DNA from: an uncultured bacterium
Lineage (GTDB): Bacteria > Patescibacteriota > Minisyncoccia > Phycocordibacterales > UBA918
Assembly (NCBI GenBank): GCA_913050645.1
Contig: CAJXAG010000014.1
Location: forward strand, 1-22,665
DNA: 22,665 bases
Direction: 5' to 3'
Position numbers and translations under genes: made by a program. Shown piece by piece: positions 13,278 through 19,967 of this stretch (positions are counted from its first letter, which is position 1; each line of letters begins with the position of its first letter). Below the pieces are notes generated by a model. That model searched no databases. It saw only the letters and a list, made by a program, of their open reading frames with translations, and was not told where the DNA came from.

Positions 13278-13763
13278 ATGATTCGCGTTACCGATCAGTA
13301 CTTTTGGAATATCATCTTTATACTCTTTTATCTCGGGCTTGTGGTTATGGGAGTGATTGTTCTGCAAAGTGAAGCATATATAACGTATGCAGAGCTCGAT
13401 CTTTTCGATATTGTGATTATCGCGCTGGCGTCACAGCGACTTATTCGACTGTTTGTGTACGACAGTATGACAAAGTTTTTCCGTGAACAATTTTACGACG
13501 CGAAAGTTACAAAAGCTGGAAAAGTAACACTCCACAAACCCAAAACTGGACCGCGACGAACATTGTGTGAGCTCGTGAATTGTTCATGGTCTTTTGGACT
13601 CTGGGCAACAACTATGGTTACGTTTTTCTACTTGCTGACACCACTTGCATTTGTACCAGTGCTTATCTTAGCGCTGTCTGCAGTAGCAACCTGGCTCCAG
13701 TTGTTTTCCAGCATGATTGGCTGGAAAGCAGAACAATTAAGGGGAGAAGTTGAGGGAAAGTAG
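13278..13763 (+). CDS. DUF1360-like membrane protein
   Basis: From the ATG at 13278 the product is 161 residues (a TTG three codons earlier is possible). Hydrophobic segments lie at about 10-30 (FWNIIFILFYLGLVVMGVIVL), 42-58 (LFDIVIIALASQRLIRLF), 105-125 and 128-148. Between the second and third is the soluble stretch with GPRRTLCELVNCSWSFGLWA, whose C-x4-C-x-W pattern and preceding Arg-rich loop recall DUF1360 membrane proteins of unknown function. The assignment is from memory of the pattern. It follows the 34-residue peptide by 19 bases and ends at a strong terminator, so the two appear to form a small operon. Confidence 0.7.
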   Translation: MIRVTDQYFWNIIFILFYLGLVVMGVIVLQSEAYITYAELDLFDIVIIALASQRLIRLFVYDSMTKFFREQFYDAKVTKAGKVTLHKPKTGPRRTLCELVNCSWSFGLWATTMVTFFYLLTPLAFVPVLILALSAVATWLQLFSSMIGWKAEQLRGEVEGK

Positions 13764-13777
13764 GAATATCTGAAAAC

Positions 13778-13813
13778 ATGAAAAACACGAGACATTTGTC
13801 TCGTGTTTTTCAT
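13778..13813. terminator. 16-bp intrinsic terminator
   Basis: A perfect stem (13778-13793 with 13798-13813) has a 4-base loop and an internal T run on the 3' side. It ends the DUF1360-like operon and insulates it from the nrd operon. Confidence 0.88.
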
Positions 13814-13867
13814 ATTTACTCTCTTGACTCAGATGCATCCTGTACCATACTTTTTTGTCCACAGGTG

Positions 13868-13913
13868 TAGATAGGTGTCTATATGTATAATTGATGACAT
13901 AGACCACTATCTA
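13868..13913 (+). promoter_or_regulatory. nrd promoter with flanking inverted arms
   Basis: A consensus TATAAT (13886-13891) lies midway between two 15-base arms (13868-13882 and 13899-13913) that are reverse complements except at two adjacent positions. Paired boxes around an nrd promoter suggest a repressor such as NrdR, but the arms do not match the NrdR box well, so the identity of the regulator is open. No clear -35 is visible. Confidence 0.5.
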
Positions 13914-13921
13914 TATTTATA

Positions 13922-13999
13922 TACTTAGGTAGTCTAAGTACTTGAGATGTTCACAACAAACGGCTGTTACCGCTCTACTCCACAAGAGCGGCTTTGTGA
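13922..13999 (+). promoter_or_regulatory. structured leader of the nrd mRNA
   Basis: A hairpin pairs 13922-13928 with 13934-13940. Next, TCACAA (13951-13956) pairs with TTGTGA (13994-13999) enclosing a 7-bp hairpin (13970-13976 with 13985-13991). I see no recognised riboswitch core such as the cobalamin box. Function unknown. Confidence 0.45.
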
Positions 14000-14044
14000 C
14001 CCTTGAGAGTGCGCCATTGATTACGAATAATTATATTTAACAGT

Positions 14045-15349
14045 ATGACTATTGCACACATACGAAAACGTGATGGCTCCATTAAGCCATTTGAAGTGGA
14101 GAAAATTACTATTGCTATCGGAAAAGCAATGAAGGCGGTAGGTGTGGGGGAAGAAGAGGATGCAAAAAAGATTGCAAAAAATATTTATGAACGTCTTCAT
14201 GAAATGGTTATCAGAAAGACGGAAGAGGGGATTGTTGTTGCAGGTTGTGACGGATACTGTCCAACAGTAGAAGAGATACAGGATTTTGTTGAGCAAGTTC
14301 TCATGGAGTCAGATTTTCATGAAGTTGCAAAGGAGTATATTTTGTATCGAAATCAACAAGCTCAAGCACGAAAGAAGGATATCTTTAAAAAACGAATAAA
14401 TCTCAAGCCTCATGAGTACCCAGAACTCCTAGAGTACGTCGATGCGATTCGTCACTCATACTGGATTCATACAGAGTTTAATTTCACCAGTGACATACAA
14501 GACTTTAAGGTGAATGTGACTGAGAGTGAGCGCAACGCAATTAAAAACGCCATGCTCGCTATCGCTCAGATAGAAGTTGCAGTAAAAACTTTCTGGGGGA
14601 ATGTGTATCAAAAGCTCCCAAAGCCAGAAATTGGTTCTGTTGGTTCTACATTCTCGGAAAGTGAAGTCCGTCACCAAGATGCATATTCACACCTGCTTGA
14701 GATACTCGGGATGAATGAAGAGTTTGATGTAGTTAAAGATGAGCCAGTAATTATGGATAGGATTGAATACCTAGAGAAATCTATTCGTAACGCACAAAGT
14801 GATGATAATCGCGAGTATACACAATCCATTCTTTTATTCTCTTTGTTTATTGAGCACGTATCACTGTTTTCGCAGTTCTTAATTATCATGGCATTTAATA
14901 AGCATAAGAACTTGTTTAAGGGTATTTCTAATGTGGTCGAAGCGACTTCTAAAGAAGAGCAAATTCATGGTTTGTTTGGTATTGATGTTATCAATATTAT
15001 TAAAAAAGAAAATCCTGAATGGTTCGATGAGCGTCATAATGAATTTATTATTCAGTCATGCCGTGATGCCTTTGAATCCGAAAGTAAGATTATTGATTGG
15101 ATCTTTGAAGATGGTGAGCTCGACTTTTTACCAAAGGCAGTGGTAAATGAATTTATTAAAAACCGATTTAATAACTCGCTCGATAGTATCGGATTATCAC
15201 GAATCTTTGAGATTGATGAAAAACTATTGGAGGAAACTGAATGGTTTGATGATGAAGTAATTGCAACCAAGCAGGTAGACTTTTTCGATAAGCGGTCTAT
15301 TAACTACAATAAACGACAGTCCAGTGTAACTGGTGACGACCTCTTTTAG
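14045..15349 (+). CDS. nrdB: ribonucleotide reductase small subunit with N-terminal ATP-cone
   Basis: Small (R2) subunit of class I ribonucleotide reductase, which generates the radical used by NrdA to make deoxynucleotides. Residues about 3-105 are an ATP-cone (IRKRDGSIKPFEVEKITIAI, then VEEIQDFVEQVLM), the nucleotide switch normally found at the start of NrdA. The R2 fold follows from about 125. Candidate metal ligands are E177, E207-x2-H210, E270 and E305-x2-H308; Y214, four residues after H210, sits where the radical tyrosine is in class Ia enzymes. The C-terminus (SSVTGDDLF) resembles the tail that docks NrdA. The 434-residue length equals a normal R2 plus the cone. ATP-cones in NrdB are known from a few bacteria. 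There is no Shine-Dalgarno. Confidence 0.92.
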   Translation: MTIAHIRKRDGSIKPFEVEKITIAIGKAMKAVGVGEEEDAKKIAKNIYERLHEMVIRKTEEGIVVAGCDGYCPTVEEIQDFVEQVLMESDFHEVAKEYILYRNQQAQARKKDIFKKRINLKPHEYPELLEYVDAIRHSYWIHTEFNFTSDIQDFKVNVTESERNAIKNAMLAIAQIEVAVKTFWGNVYQKLPKPEIGSVGSTFSESEVRHQDAYSHLLEILGMNEEFDVVKDEPVIMDRIEYLEKSIRNAQSDDNREYTQSILLFSLFIEHVSLFSQFLIIMAFNKHKNLFKGISNVVEATSKEEQIHGLFGIDVINIIKKENPEWFDERHNEFIIQSCRDAFESESKIIDWIFEDGELDFLPKAVVNEFIKNRFNNSLDSIGLSRIFEIDEKLLEETEWFDDEVIATKQVDFFDKRSINYNKRQSSVTGDDLF

Positions 15350-15350
15350 A

Positions 15351-15494
15351 CAGAGGTTGCGTAGTCGGCACACTTCTTCGTTAAGTGAAGAAAGAAGCGC
15401 AAGCGACTATTCTAATTTAGTTCCCAATTTTTTCTACCATTGGGAAAATTGCTGGACTGGTCGCCTCGAATTGTATCCAACTACGTAACCTCTG
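15351..15494 (+). ncRNA. folded RNA element between nrdB and nrdA
   Basis: A 15-bp closing helix pairs 15351-15365 with 15480-15494; its single irregular pair (15359/15486) is G-U in the plus-strand RNA, the direction of the operon. Inside, one arm pairs 15371-15375 with 15383-15387. Another pairs 15403-15407 with 15460-15464 and encloses a perfect 7-bp hairpin (15421-15427 with 15440-15446). The element begins two bases after the nrdB stop and ends about 40 bases before nrdA, filling almost the whole gap. Confidence 0.6.
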
Positions 15495-15532
15495 CCTGGT
15501 GGTGAATATTAACAATAAGTTACAACGTAATT

Positions 15533-17230
15533 ATGACAGATAGAACAAAGCCCTGGTACTGGCTGAATGAAAATAGTGAAGCGTTCTTAGCTCGTGGGTA
15601 CCTTGCCCAAGGACAGTCGGCACAAGAGCGGGTGCGTGTGATTGCTGATACCGCAGAAAAGATTCTCGAGAAACCAGGTTTCTCGGATACACTCTATGAA
15701 TATATGTCCAAGGGGTGGATTTCATTTGCTTCACCAGTGTGGTCAAACTTCGGTATCAAGAAAGGGTTACCAATAAGTTGTTTCGGTTCGTACATTGCCG
15801 ACGACATGGCAAATATTCTGTATACGCAGGCAGAAATCGGGATGATGAGTAAGTATGGTGGGGGAACTACTGCATACTTTGGTGAGTTACGAGGACGTGG
15901 TGCTGAGATTGCTGACAATGGGCAGTCTTCTGGACCAGTGCACTTCATGCAATTGTTCGAAGGAATCTTGGATGTGGTGAGTCAAGGTGCGGTACGACGG
16001 GGGACATTTGCAGCATACTTGCCCGTTGAGCATCCAGATATTCTTGAGTTTTTGGAGATTGGTACCGAGGGAAATCCAATCCAAAAGATGACCTATGGGG
16101 TGACTGTGTCTGACCAATGGTTAAAAGAAATGCAGGATGGCGATGATGAAAAGCGTGCTATCTGGGCGAAGATTCTCCAACGTCGTCGGGAGATTGGATA
16201 CCCGTATATTGTCTTCGAAGATACTGCCAATACTGGAACAGTCGACGTATACAAAGACACAAAGCAAAAAATTGTGGCGAGTAACGCGTGTAGTGAAATC
16301 ATGTTGCCAAGTACCGAGGATACTTCATTTGTGTGTTGCTTGTCATCAGTGAACCTACTTCACTATGATGAGTGGAAAGATACTAACTTGGTGGAAGTGA
16401 TGGTTAATCTCCTGGATGCGGTAATGACTGACTTTATTACCAAGCTCGAAGCCATGCGTGACTCAGATGAGAAAGATAAACAGCAGGCATTTTTGTTCAT
16501 GGAGCGCACCTATCGGTTTGCCAAACAACATCGAGCACTTGGCCTTGGGGTACTTGGGTGGCATTCATTACTGCAGTCAAAGAGCTTAGCCGTTGAGAGT
16601 GAAGAGGCTGGAAAGTTGAATGTAGAAATCTTTAAGACCATTAAAGAGCAAGCATATACGGCATCAGAAAAATTAGCGAAAGAACTTGGCGAGCCAGAGA
16701 TGTTGAAGGGATATGGTAGGCGGAATACAACACTGATAGCCATCGCACCAACGACCTCCTCTGGGTTTATTCTTGGGCAGGTGTCACAGGGTATTGAGCC
16801 GGTGTGGAGTAATTGTTATGTGAAAGATGTAGCGAAGTTAAAAGCAACTATTAAGAATCCATTTCTCGAAAAACTTTTGGAAGAAAAAGGACACAATAAG
16901 AAAGAAGTCTGGCACGGTATTCGAGAGAATGATGGTTCAGTTCAGCATCTGGATATTTTATCCGATGAGGAAAAGGAGGTGTTTAAGACCTTTGCGGAAA
17001 TTGATCAGTCAGTCATTATTGAGCAGGCAGGAGTACGGCAGATATATATTGATCAGGCACAATCATTGAACATTACTATTCCTCCACAGATGCCCATAAA
17101 GGATGTTAATGCACTTTATATGCAGGCGTGGAAGCAGGGAGTGAAGAGCTTGTATTATCAACATAGCCAAAATGCAGCGCAGCAGCTAGGTCGCAAGAAG
17201 GCACAAACCTGTGTGAGTTGTGAAGGATAA
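15533..17230 (+). CDS. nrdA: ribonucleotide reductase large subunit without ATP-cone
   Basis: Catalytic (R1) subunit of class I ribonucleotide reductase, reducing ribonucleoside diphosphates. All expected active-site residues are visible: C83 (PISCFGSY) and C268 (the redox pair), N251-A-C253-S-E255 (SNACSEIMLP, the thiyl radical site), Y541-Y542 (KSLYYQHS, the radical pathway) and the C-terminal shuttle pair C560-x2-C563 (TCVSCEG). At 565 residues it is short because it lacks the N-terminal ATP-cone, which in this operon is carried by NrdB instead. The ATG has no Shine-Dalgarno. It lies 183 bases after nrdB across a folded RNA element, which may set the subunit ratio. The PNPOx-like gene starts 13 bases after its stop and is probably in the same transcript. 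Confidence 0.95.
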   Translation: MTDRTKPWYWLNENSEAFLARGYLAQGQSAQERVRVIADTAEKILEKPGFSDTLYEYMSKGWISFASPVWSNFGIKKGLPISCFGSYIADDMANILYTQAEIGMMSKYGGGTTAYFGELRGRGAEIADNGQSSGPVHFMQLFEGILDVVSQGAVRRGTFAAYLPVEHPDILEFLEIGTEGNPIQKMTYGVTVSDQWLKEMQDGDDEKRAIWAKILQRRREIGYPYIVFEDTANTGTVDVYKDTKQKIVASNACSEIMLPSTEDTSFVCCLSSVNLLHYDEWKDTNLVEVMVNLLDAVMTDFITKLEAMRDSDEKDKQQAFLFMERTYRFAKQHRALGLGVLGWHSLLQSKSLAVESEEAGKLNVEIFKTIKEQAYTASEKLAKELGEPEMLKGYGRRNTTLIAIAPTTSSGFILGQVSQGIEPVWSNCYVKDVAKLKATIKNPFLEKLLEEKGHNKKEVWHGIRENDGSVQHLDILSDEEKEVFKTFAEIDQSVIIEQAGVRQIYIDQAQSLNITIPPQMPIKDVNALYMQAWKQGVKSLYYQHSQNAAQQLGRKKAQTCVSCEG

Positions 17231-17243
17231 ATAAAACAGATAT

Positions 17244-17636
17244 ATGAAATTAACAAAACAAATTATTGAGGTAATTGAAAACGCTGATGGGAAAGCTTTA
17301 GCTACTGCAGTGCCAGAATGTCTGCATGTGGTGCCTGTATCTACCGTTCGGGTGGAAGGTGACAAGATCTTGCTCGTAAACTATTTTATGGGGAAGACAC
17401 TTGAGAATCTTCAGGAAAATCCCAACGTTTCTCTTGCATGCTGGCGAGGGCTAGAGGGTTTTCAGGTGAAAGCAAACGTAGAGTATGTAACCGAGGGAGA
17501 GGTTTTTGATTCTATGAAAAAATGGATTAAAGAAATCCTTCCTGACCGAACAGTGAAAGGAGTGCTCATTCTTTCCCCGTATGAGGTGTATGACATAACT
17601 GCTACGATAGAATGCCCAGGAATGAGAATTTTATAG
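17244..17636 (+). CDS. pyridoxamine 5'-phosphate oxidase-like flavoprotein
   Basis: A 130-residue protein of the split-barrel FMN-binding superfamily. The fold is indicated by GKALATAVPECLHVVPVSTVRVEGDKILLVNYFMGKTLENLQENPNVSL in pattern: an N-terminal helix, two strands, then the strand-helix unit in which the K-T-x-x-N-L segment contacts flavin phosphate in relatives. The C-terminal strand pair (GVLILSPYEVYDITATIECPG) completes the barrel. A true PdxH would be longer and carry a substrate-binding tail, so the substrate is unknown; a flavin- or haem-linked reductase is as likely. It follows nrdA by 13 bases, suggesting co-transcription, and its transcript ends at a perfect palindrome. Confidence 0.78.
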   Translation: MKLTKQIIEVIENADGKALATAVPECLHVVPVSTVRVEGDKILLVNYFMGKTLENLQENPNVSLACWRGLEGFQVKANVEYVTEGEVFDSMKKWIKEILPDRTVKGVLILSPYEVYDITATIECPGMRIL

Positions 17637-17656
17637 TGATGTAAAATTTATTTCTC

Positions 17657-17702
17657 GCACTCAAAAATCTTCCCTATAATTATAGGGAAGATTTTTGAGT
17701 GC
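17657..17702. terminator. perfect 46-nt terminator palindrome
   Basis: A 23-bp inverted repeat (17657-17679 with 17680-17702) has no unpaired bases and runs of A and T in the arms. It ends the nrdB-nrdA-PNPOx transcript and lies directly before the ArsR-like gene, whose promoter may begin in its right arm. Confidence 0.85.
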
Positions 17703-17711
17703 TGTGTTAAA

Positions 17712-17727
17712 ATAGATAACAATCTAT
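17712..17727 (+). promoter_or_regulatory. possible ArsR operator at the start codon
   Basis: ATAGAT (17712-17717) and ATCTAT (17722-17727) are perfect inverted arms around four bases. The right arm overlaps the first two bases of the ATG of the ArsR-like gene. ArsR proteins often repress their own gene at such sites; binding here is inferred. Confidence 0.35.
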
Positions 17728-18037
17728 GAAAAAGGGACAAGTATACAAACGACCCGAGTGGGTGGAGTCAGGAGAGGATGAGCTGTGTCCCGAATGTTTT
17801 AAAGCGGTGGGTGTACAAAGTCGATATAAGTTGATTTGTTCACTGGGGAAACTTAAGGATGGTGCTACAGTGGGTGCGTTAACAGAAACGTTGGGCTTAC
17901 GTCAGCCGACAGTAACGCATCATCTTAATATCTTAAAATCTATTGATGCCGTACAGATGGAGGAGCGTGGGCGTGAACGTGTTTATACCCTGAATAGGAG
18001 AGCACACTGTTTTGAGGAGTGTAAGATTCCGTATTAA
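17726..18037 (+). CDS. ArsR-family winged-helix regulator with Cys cluster
   Basis: A 103-residue protein. Residues about 30-90 are an ArsR-type winged helix: YKLICSLGKLKDGATVGALT, the recognition helix LRQPTVTHHLNILK, then the wing MEERGRERVYTL. Cysteines cluster at both ends, C21-x2-C24 (LCPECF) and H94-C95-x3-C99 (HCFEEC), with C38 in the first helix; these could form a metal or redox sensing site by bringing the two termini together in the dimer. There is no Shine-Dalgarno. Upstream is a perfect terminator and a small palindrome over the start codon. The target is probably local, itself or the adjacent nrd-PNPOx operon, but this is not shown by the sequence. Confidence 0.82.
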   Translation: MKKGQVYKRPEWVESGEDELCPECFKAVGVQSRYKLICSLGKLKDGATVGALTETLGLRQPTVTHHLNILKSIDAVQMEERGRERVYTLNRRAHCFEECKIPY

Positions 18038-18141
18038 CGTTTTGTAAGAGGATTCTGTGAAGGGTTTTCTTTTCCAGAGTTCCTGGTCTAGATGTGCGGC
18101 AACAGTTGAGTGAGTGTCGTGTGTTGAGCTTGCTCAGGTAC

Positions 18142-18169
18142 TTGACCGAACGAAAGAAAACTGTATGAT
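18142..18169 (+). promoter_or_regulatory. promoter of the rplJ-rplL operon
   Basis: TTGACC (18142-18147), 16 bases, then TATGAT (18164-18169): one of the best vegetative promoters in the window. Transcription would start near 18176, just before the L10-type leader, giving a 5' leader of about 333 nt. Confidence 0.75.
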
Positions 18170-18188
18170 TCTTCTCATACAGGCTCAT

Positions 18189-18251
18189 GACAGCTGGTGA
18201 TATACCGAAAAGGGTACATCTCAAAGAAACATTTGTTTCGCCGGCCGAGGT
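18189..18251 (+). promoter_or_regulatory. ribosomal protein L10 leader
   Basis: The arrangement GACA-GCTGGTG ... CGCCGGC-CGAGGT fits the conserved autoregulatory site bound by L10(L12)4. Positions 18193-18199 pair with 18239-18245 (seven pairs, two of them U-G). The flanking GACA and CGAGG bases supply the kink-turn, and small hairpins lie inside (18203-18206/18212-18215 and 18226-18230/18235-18239). Position, at the start of the transcript of rplJ-rplL, supports the call. Confidence 0.65.
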
Positions 18252-18330
18252 CCATCTATCTCTTTTTGATAATGGAAGGTCGTAGCCTAACGGAGCTTTG
18301 CTCCTTTGGGCCTGTTGATTAGAATATAAG

Positions 18331-18464
18331 GAACGGATGTGACTATATATTCTTGAATCCCGTTACAGACAAAACACTTTTTGGTTGTAACCGGGATAGA
18401 TTGGTGTAGCTGATCTATCCCATTAGAACTTACGGATGTCTAAAGACATCCTACTTCTAACGGG
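18331..18464 (+). promoter_or_regulatory. mutually exclusive helices in the rplJ leader
   Basis: ATCCCGTTAC (18357-18366) can pair with 18387-18397 (one bulge), or in part with AACGGAT at 18332-18338. The same GGGAT bases (18393-18397) also form the left arm of a perfect 9-bp hairpin 18393-18401/18413-18421. The right arm of that hairpin starts the next stem (18419-18428 with 18455-18464, one mismatch, capped by GGATGTC/GACATCC at 18434-18440/18445-18451). Such a chain of competing pairs suggests a regulatory switch. Confidence 0.5.
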
Positions 18465-18469
18465 ACGAA

Positions 18470-18505
18470 AGATTTTCTAATTCATATTCATTCATAAGAA
18501 AATCT
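18470..18505 (+). promoter_or_regulatory. hairpin just before the rplJ start codon
   Basis: AGATTTTCT (18470-18478) pairs perfectly with AGAAAATCT (18497-18505), three bases before the GTG. It would hide the ribosome landing region, consistent with translational control of rplJ. Confidence 0.6.
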
Positions 18506-18508
18506 AAC

Positions 18509-18997
18509 GTGGCAATTACAAAAGAAAAGAAACAAGAAATTCTTGCAAAGCTTGAAGGTATCAAGAATGATGCAGACTCTATCGTGTTTGTGAACTTTAG
18601 AGGTATGGAAGGTAACGACGTTACCGCTATGCGTGCGAAGCTTCGTGAAGAGGGTGTAGGATACTTCGTTGCAAAGAAGACATTGATCGCTCGCGCGTTT
18701 GGTGAAAACTTTGAAGGTGAAGCTCCACAGCTTGATGGGGAAGTAGCACTTGCATACAGTACTGACGCTATTGCGCCAGCACAAAACATCAAGGCTTTCG
18801 TTGGTCAATACACTGACAATCTTGCAATCGCAGGTGGTGTGTTCCAGGGAGTATACAAGAATAAAGAAGAGATGACTGAGATCGCATCAATCCCAGCACT
18901 TCCAGTGCTCCGAGGAATGTTCGTGAACGTTATCAATTCACCAATCCAGGGACTTGTATTAGGACTCAACGCTATTGCAGAAAAGAAAAATGCATAA
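18509..18997 (+). CDS. rplJ: 50S ribosomal protein uL10
   Basis: Protein L10 anchors the L7/L12 stalk to 23S rRNA. The 162-residue sequence starts MAITKEKKQEILAKL, followed by SIVFVNFRGMEGNDVTAMRAKLREEGVGYFVAKKTLIARAF in pattern, the core that binds rRNA. The C-terminal helix that carries L7/L12 dimers includes IPALPVLRGMFVNVINSPIQGLVLGLNAIAEKK. GTG is the start: no in-frame ATG is nearer, and the protein begins correctly from it. No Shine-Dalgarno is seen; instead a 9-bp hairpin lies immediately upstream. It heads the rplJ-rplL operon behind an L10-type leader, so autoregulation by L10(L12)4 is likely. Its last codons and stop form the outer arm of a palindromic element. Confidence 0.95.
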   Translation: MAITKEKKQEILAKLEGIKNDADSIVFVNFRGMEGNDVTAMRAKLREEGVGYFVAKKTLIARAFGENFEGEAPQLDGEVALAYSTDAIAPAQNIKAFVGQYTDNLAIAGGVFQGVYKNKEEMTEIASIPALPVLRGMFVNVINSPIQGLVLGLNAIAEKKNA

Positions 18998-19107
18998 TTT
19001 TACTTCATTTGCGTCGTTGCACTGCAGTAAATTTTCTTTCACCGTACCTATGTACGGCTCCAGAAAATTTCTTTGTGCGCCTTGCATCTAAAGCAAAATA
19101 ATGCATT
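18990..19107 (+). repeat. long palindromic element, copy 2 (rplJ-rplL)
   Basis: A long hairpin with apical stem 19042-19047/19052-19057 and a 4-base loop, then AAATTTTCT/AGAAAATTT (19029-19037/19062-19070), then GCAC/GTGC (19019-19022/19075-19078). An imperfect outer arm starts at AATGCAT (18990-18996), which overlaps the rplJ stop, and closes at ATGCATT (19101-19107). The blocks TCGTTG, CTGCAGTAAA and CTTTGTGCGCCTTGCAT match copy 1 at 1975-2106. The stems differ between copies in sequence but still pair. Confidence 0.82.
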
Positions 19108-19148
19108 TTCTGAAAACAAACGAAATATTGTAACTAATTAAACTAATT

Positions 19149-19676
19149 ATGGCAGATGAAAAAGAAACAGCAGTGGTAGAAGAAACTGTTGAAGAAACCA
19201 CAGCAGCTCCTGAAGCAGCTGAAGAAACTAAGGAAGAGGCAGCTGAAGCTGCAACAGAGGCAAAAGAAGAAGAAAGTGCATCAGATGTTGATGAAACGGT
19301 AGAAGTACCAAAAGAATTCAAGAAGATCGTTGAGGAAGTTGAAAACATGACGGTTCTCCAACTTAACGAACTGGTAAAAGTACTCGAAAAACGATTCGGT
19401 GTATCAGCAGCTGCAGTAGCAGTGGCTGGCCCAGGCGGCGGTGACGCTGGTGGAGCTGAAGAGCAGTCAGAGTTCACCGTAGAACTTGCAGACGCGGGAG
19501 CACAGAAGATCGCGGTTATCAAGGCGGTTAAGGAGGTTTGCGGACTTGGTCTTAAGGAAGCAAAGGAACTCGTTGACGGCGCACCAGCAGAAGTGAAGGC
19601 TGGCGTGAAGAAGGAAGAAGCTGAGGAATTGAAAGCGAAACTAGAGGAGGCCGGAGCTACAGTTAATCTTAAATAG
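19149..19676 (+). CDS. rplL: 50S ribosomal protein bL12 with acidic N-terminal extension
   Basis: L7/L12 forms the mobile stalk that recruits and stimulates translational GTPases. The normal protein is recognisable from about residue 52: N-terminal dimerisation helices (FKKIVEEVENMTVLQLNELV), a Gly/Ala hinge (VAVAGPGGGDAGGAEE) and the C-terminal domain (FTVELADAGAQKIAVIKAVK, LGLKEAKELVDGAPAEVK, ending AGATVNLK). Ahead of it lie about 50 residues made mostly of Glu, Ala, Thr and Val, absent from typical 120-130-residue L12 (here 175). The first ATG is used by the longest reading; an internal start near the core is possible but has no better signal. It follows rplJ by 151 bases filled with a palindromic element, and a terminator follows. 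Confidence 0.95.
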   Translation: MADEKETAVVEETVEETTAAPEAAEETKEEAAEAATEAKEEESASDVDETVEVPKEFKKIVEEVENMTVLQLNELVKVLEKRFGVSAAAVAVAGPGGGDAGGAEEQSEFTVELADAGAQKIAVIKAVKEVCGLGLKEAKELVDGAPAEVKAGVKKEEAEELKAKLEEAGATVNLK

Positions 19677-19695
19677 ATAACTGTACCCAAGATAT

Positions 19696-19722
19696 AAAAA
19701 GCGAAGCTTGTCTTCGCTTTTT
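19696..19722 (+). terminator. terminator of rplJ-rplL
   Basis: An 11-bp stem (19696-19706 with 19712-19722) has GCGAAG at the top and A/T tracts at the base. It lies about 20 bases after the rplL stop. Confidence 0.85.
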
Positions 19723-19726
19723 TCAT

Positions 19727-19949
19727 TTTGGCAACAAATCTTGAGATTTACTGTAGGGGCGCAGCGATGTGAGGAGCTCCTTCCTAGAGCGACGAACCAG
19801 CGAGCCGGACCCGAAAGTACTTAGTGCTCACAGGTAACATAGTTACCGAGAACACTTAGTAACTTGGGGGGGTGGGTGACGTAAATTTGAATTAATAAGC
19901 TCTGTAACTTGGGAGACGGTAAATCTTAAATAAACTAAACACAGGAATT
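19727..19949. other. intergenic stretch, no gene seen
   Basis: No coding region is supported. A hairpin GGTAAC/GTTACC lies near 19833-19847, with partly complementary flanks (AGTG/CACT), and a run of seven G precedes GTGGGTGACG at about 19866. The rest is unstructured to the eye. It separates the L12 terminator from the next hypothetical gene. Confidence 0.4.
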
Positions 19950-19950
19950 G

Positions 19951-19959
19951 TGGTATTCT
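19951..19959 (+). promoter_or_regulatory. extended -10 for the hypothetical membrane protein
   Basis: TGGTATTCT (TGN-TATTCT) ends nine bases before the ATG at 19968, implying a message with almost no leader. Confidence 0.4.
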
Positions 19960-19967
19960 CCAATAAT

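Noticed and set aside
13922..13999. Possible cobalamin riboswitch before nrdB
   Set aside because: No conserved B12-box is seen, and the enzyme is class I, which does not use cobalamin.
19088..19726. 212-codon frame antisense to rplL
   Set aside because: Its Ser/Ala/Thr-rich sequence is the complement of the Glu/Ala-rich L12; the plus-strand gene is certain.
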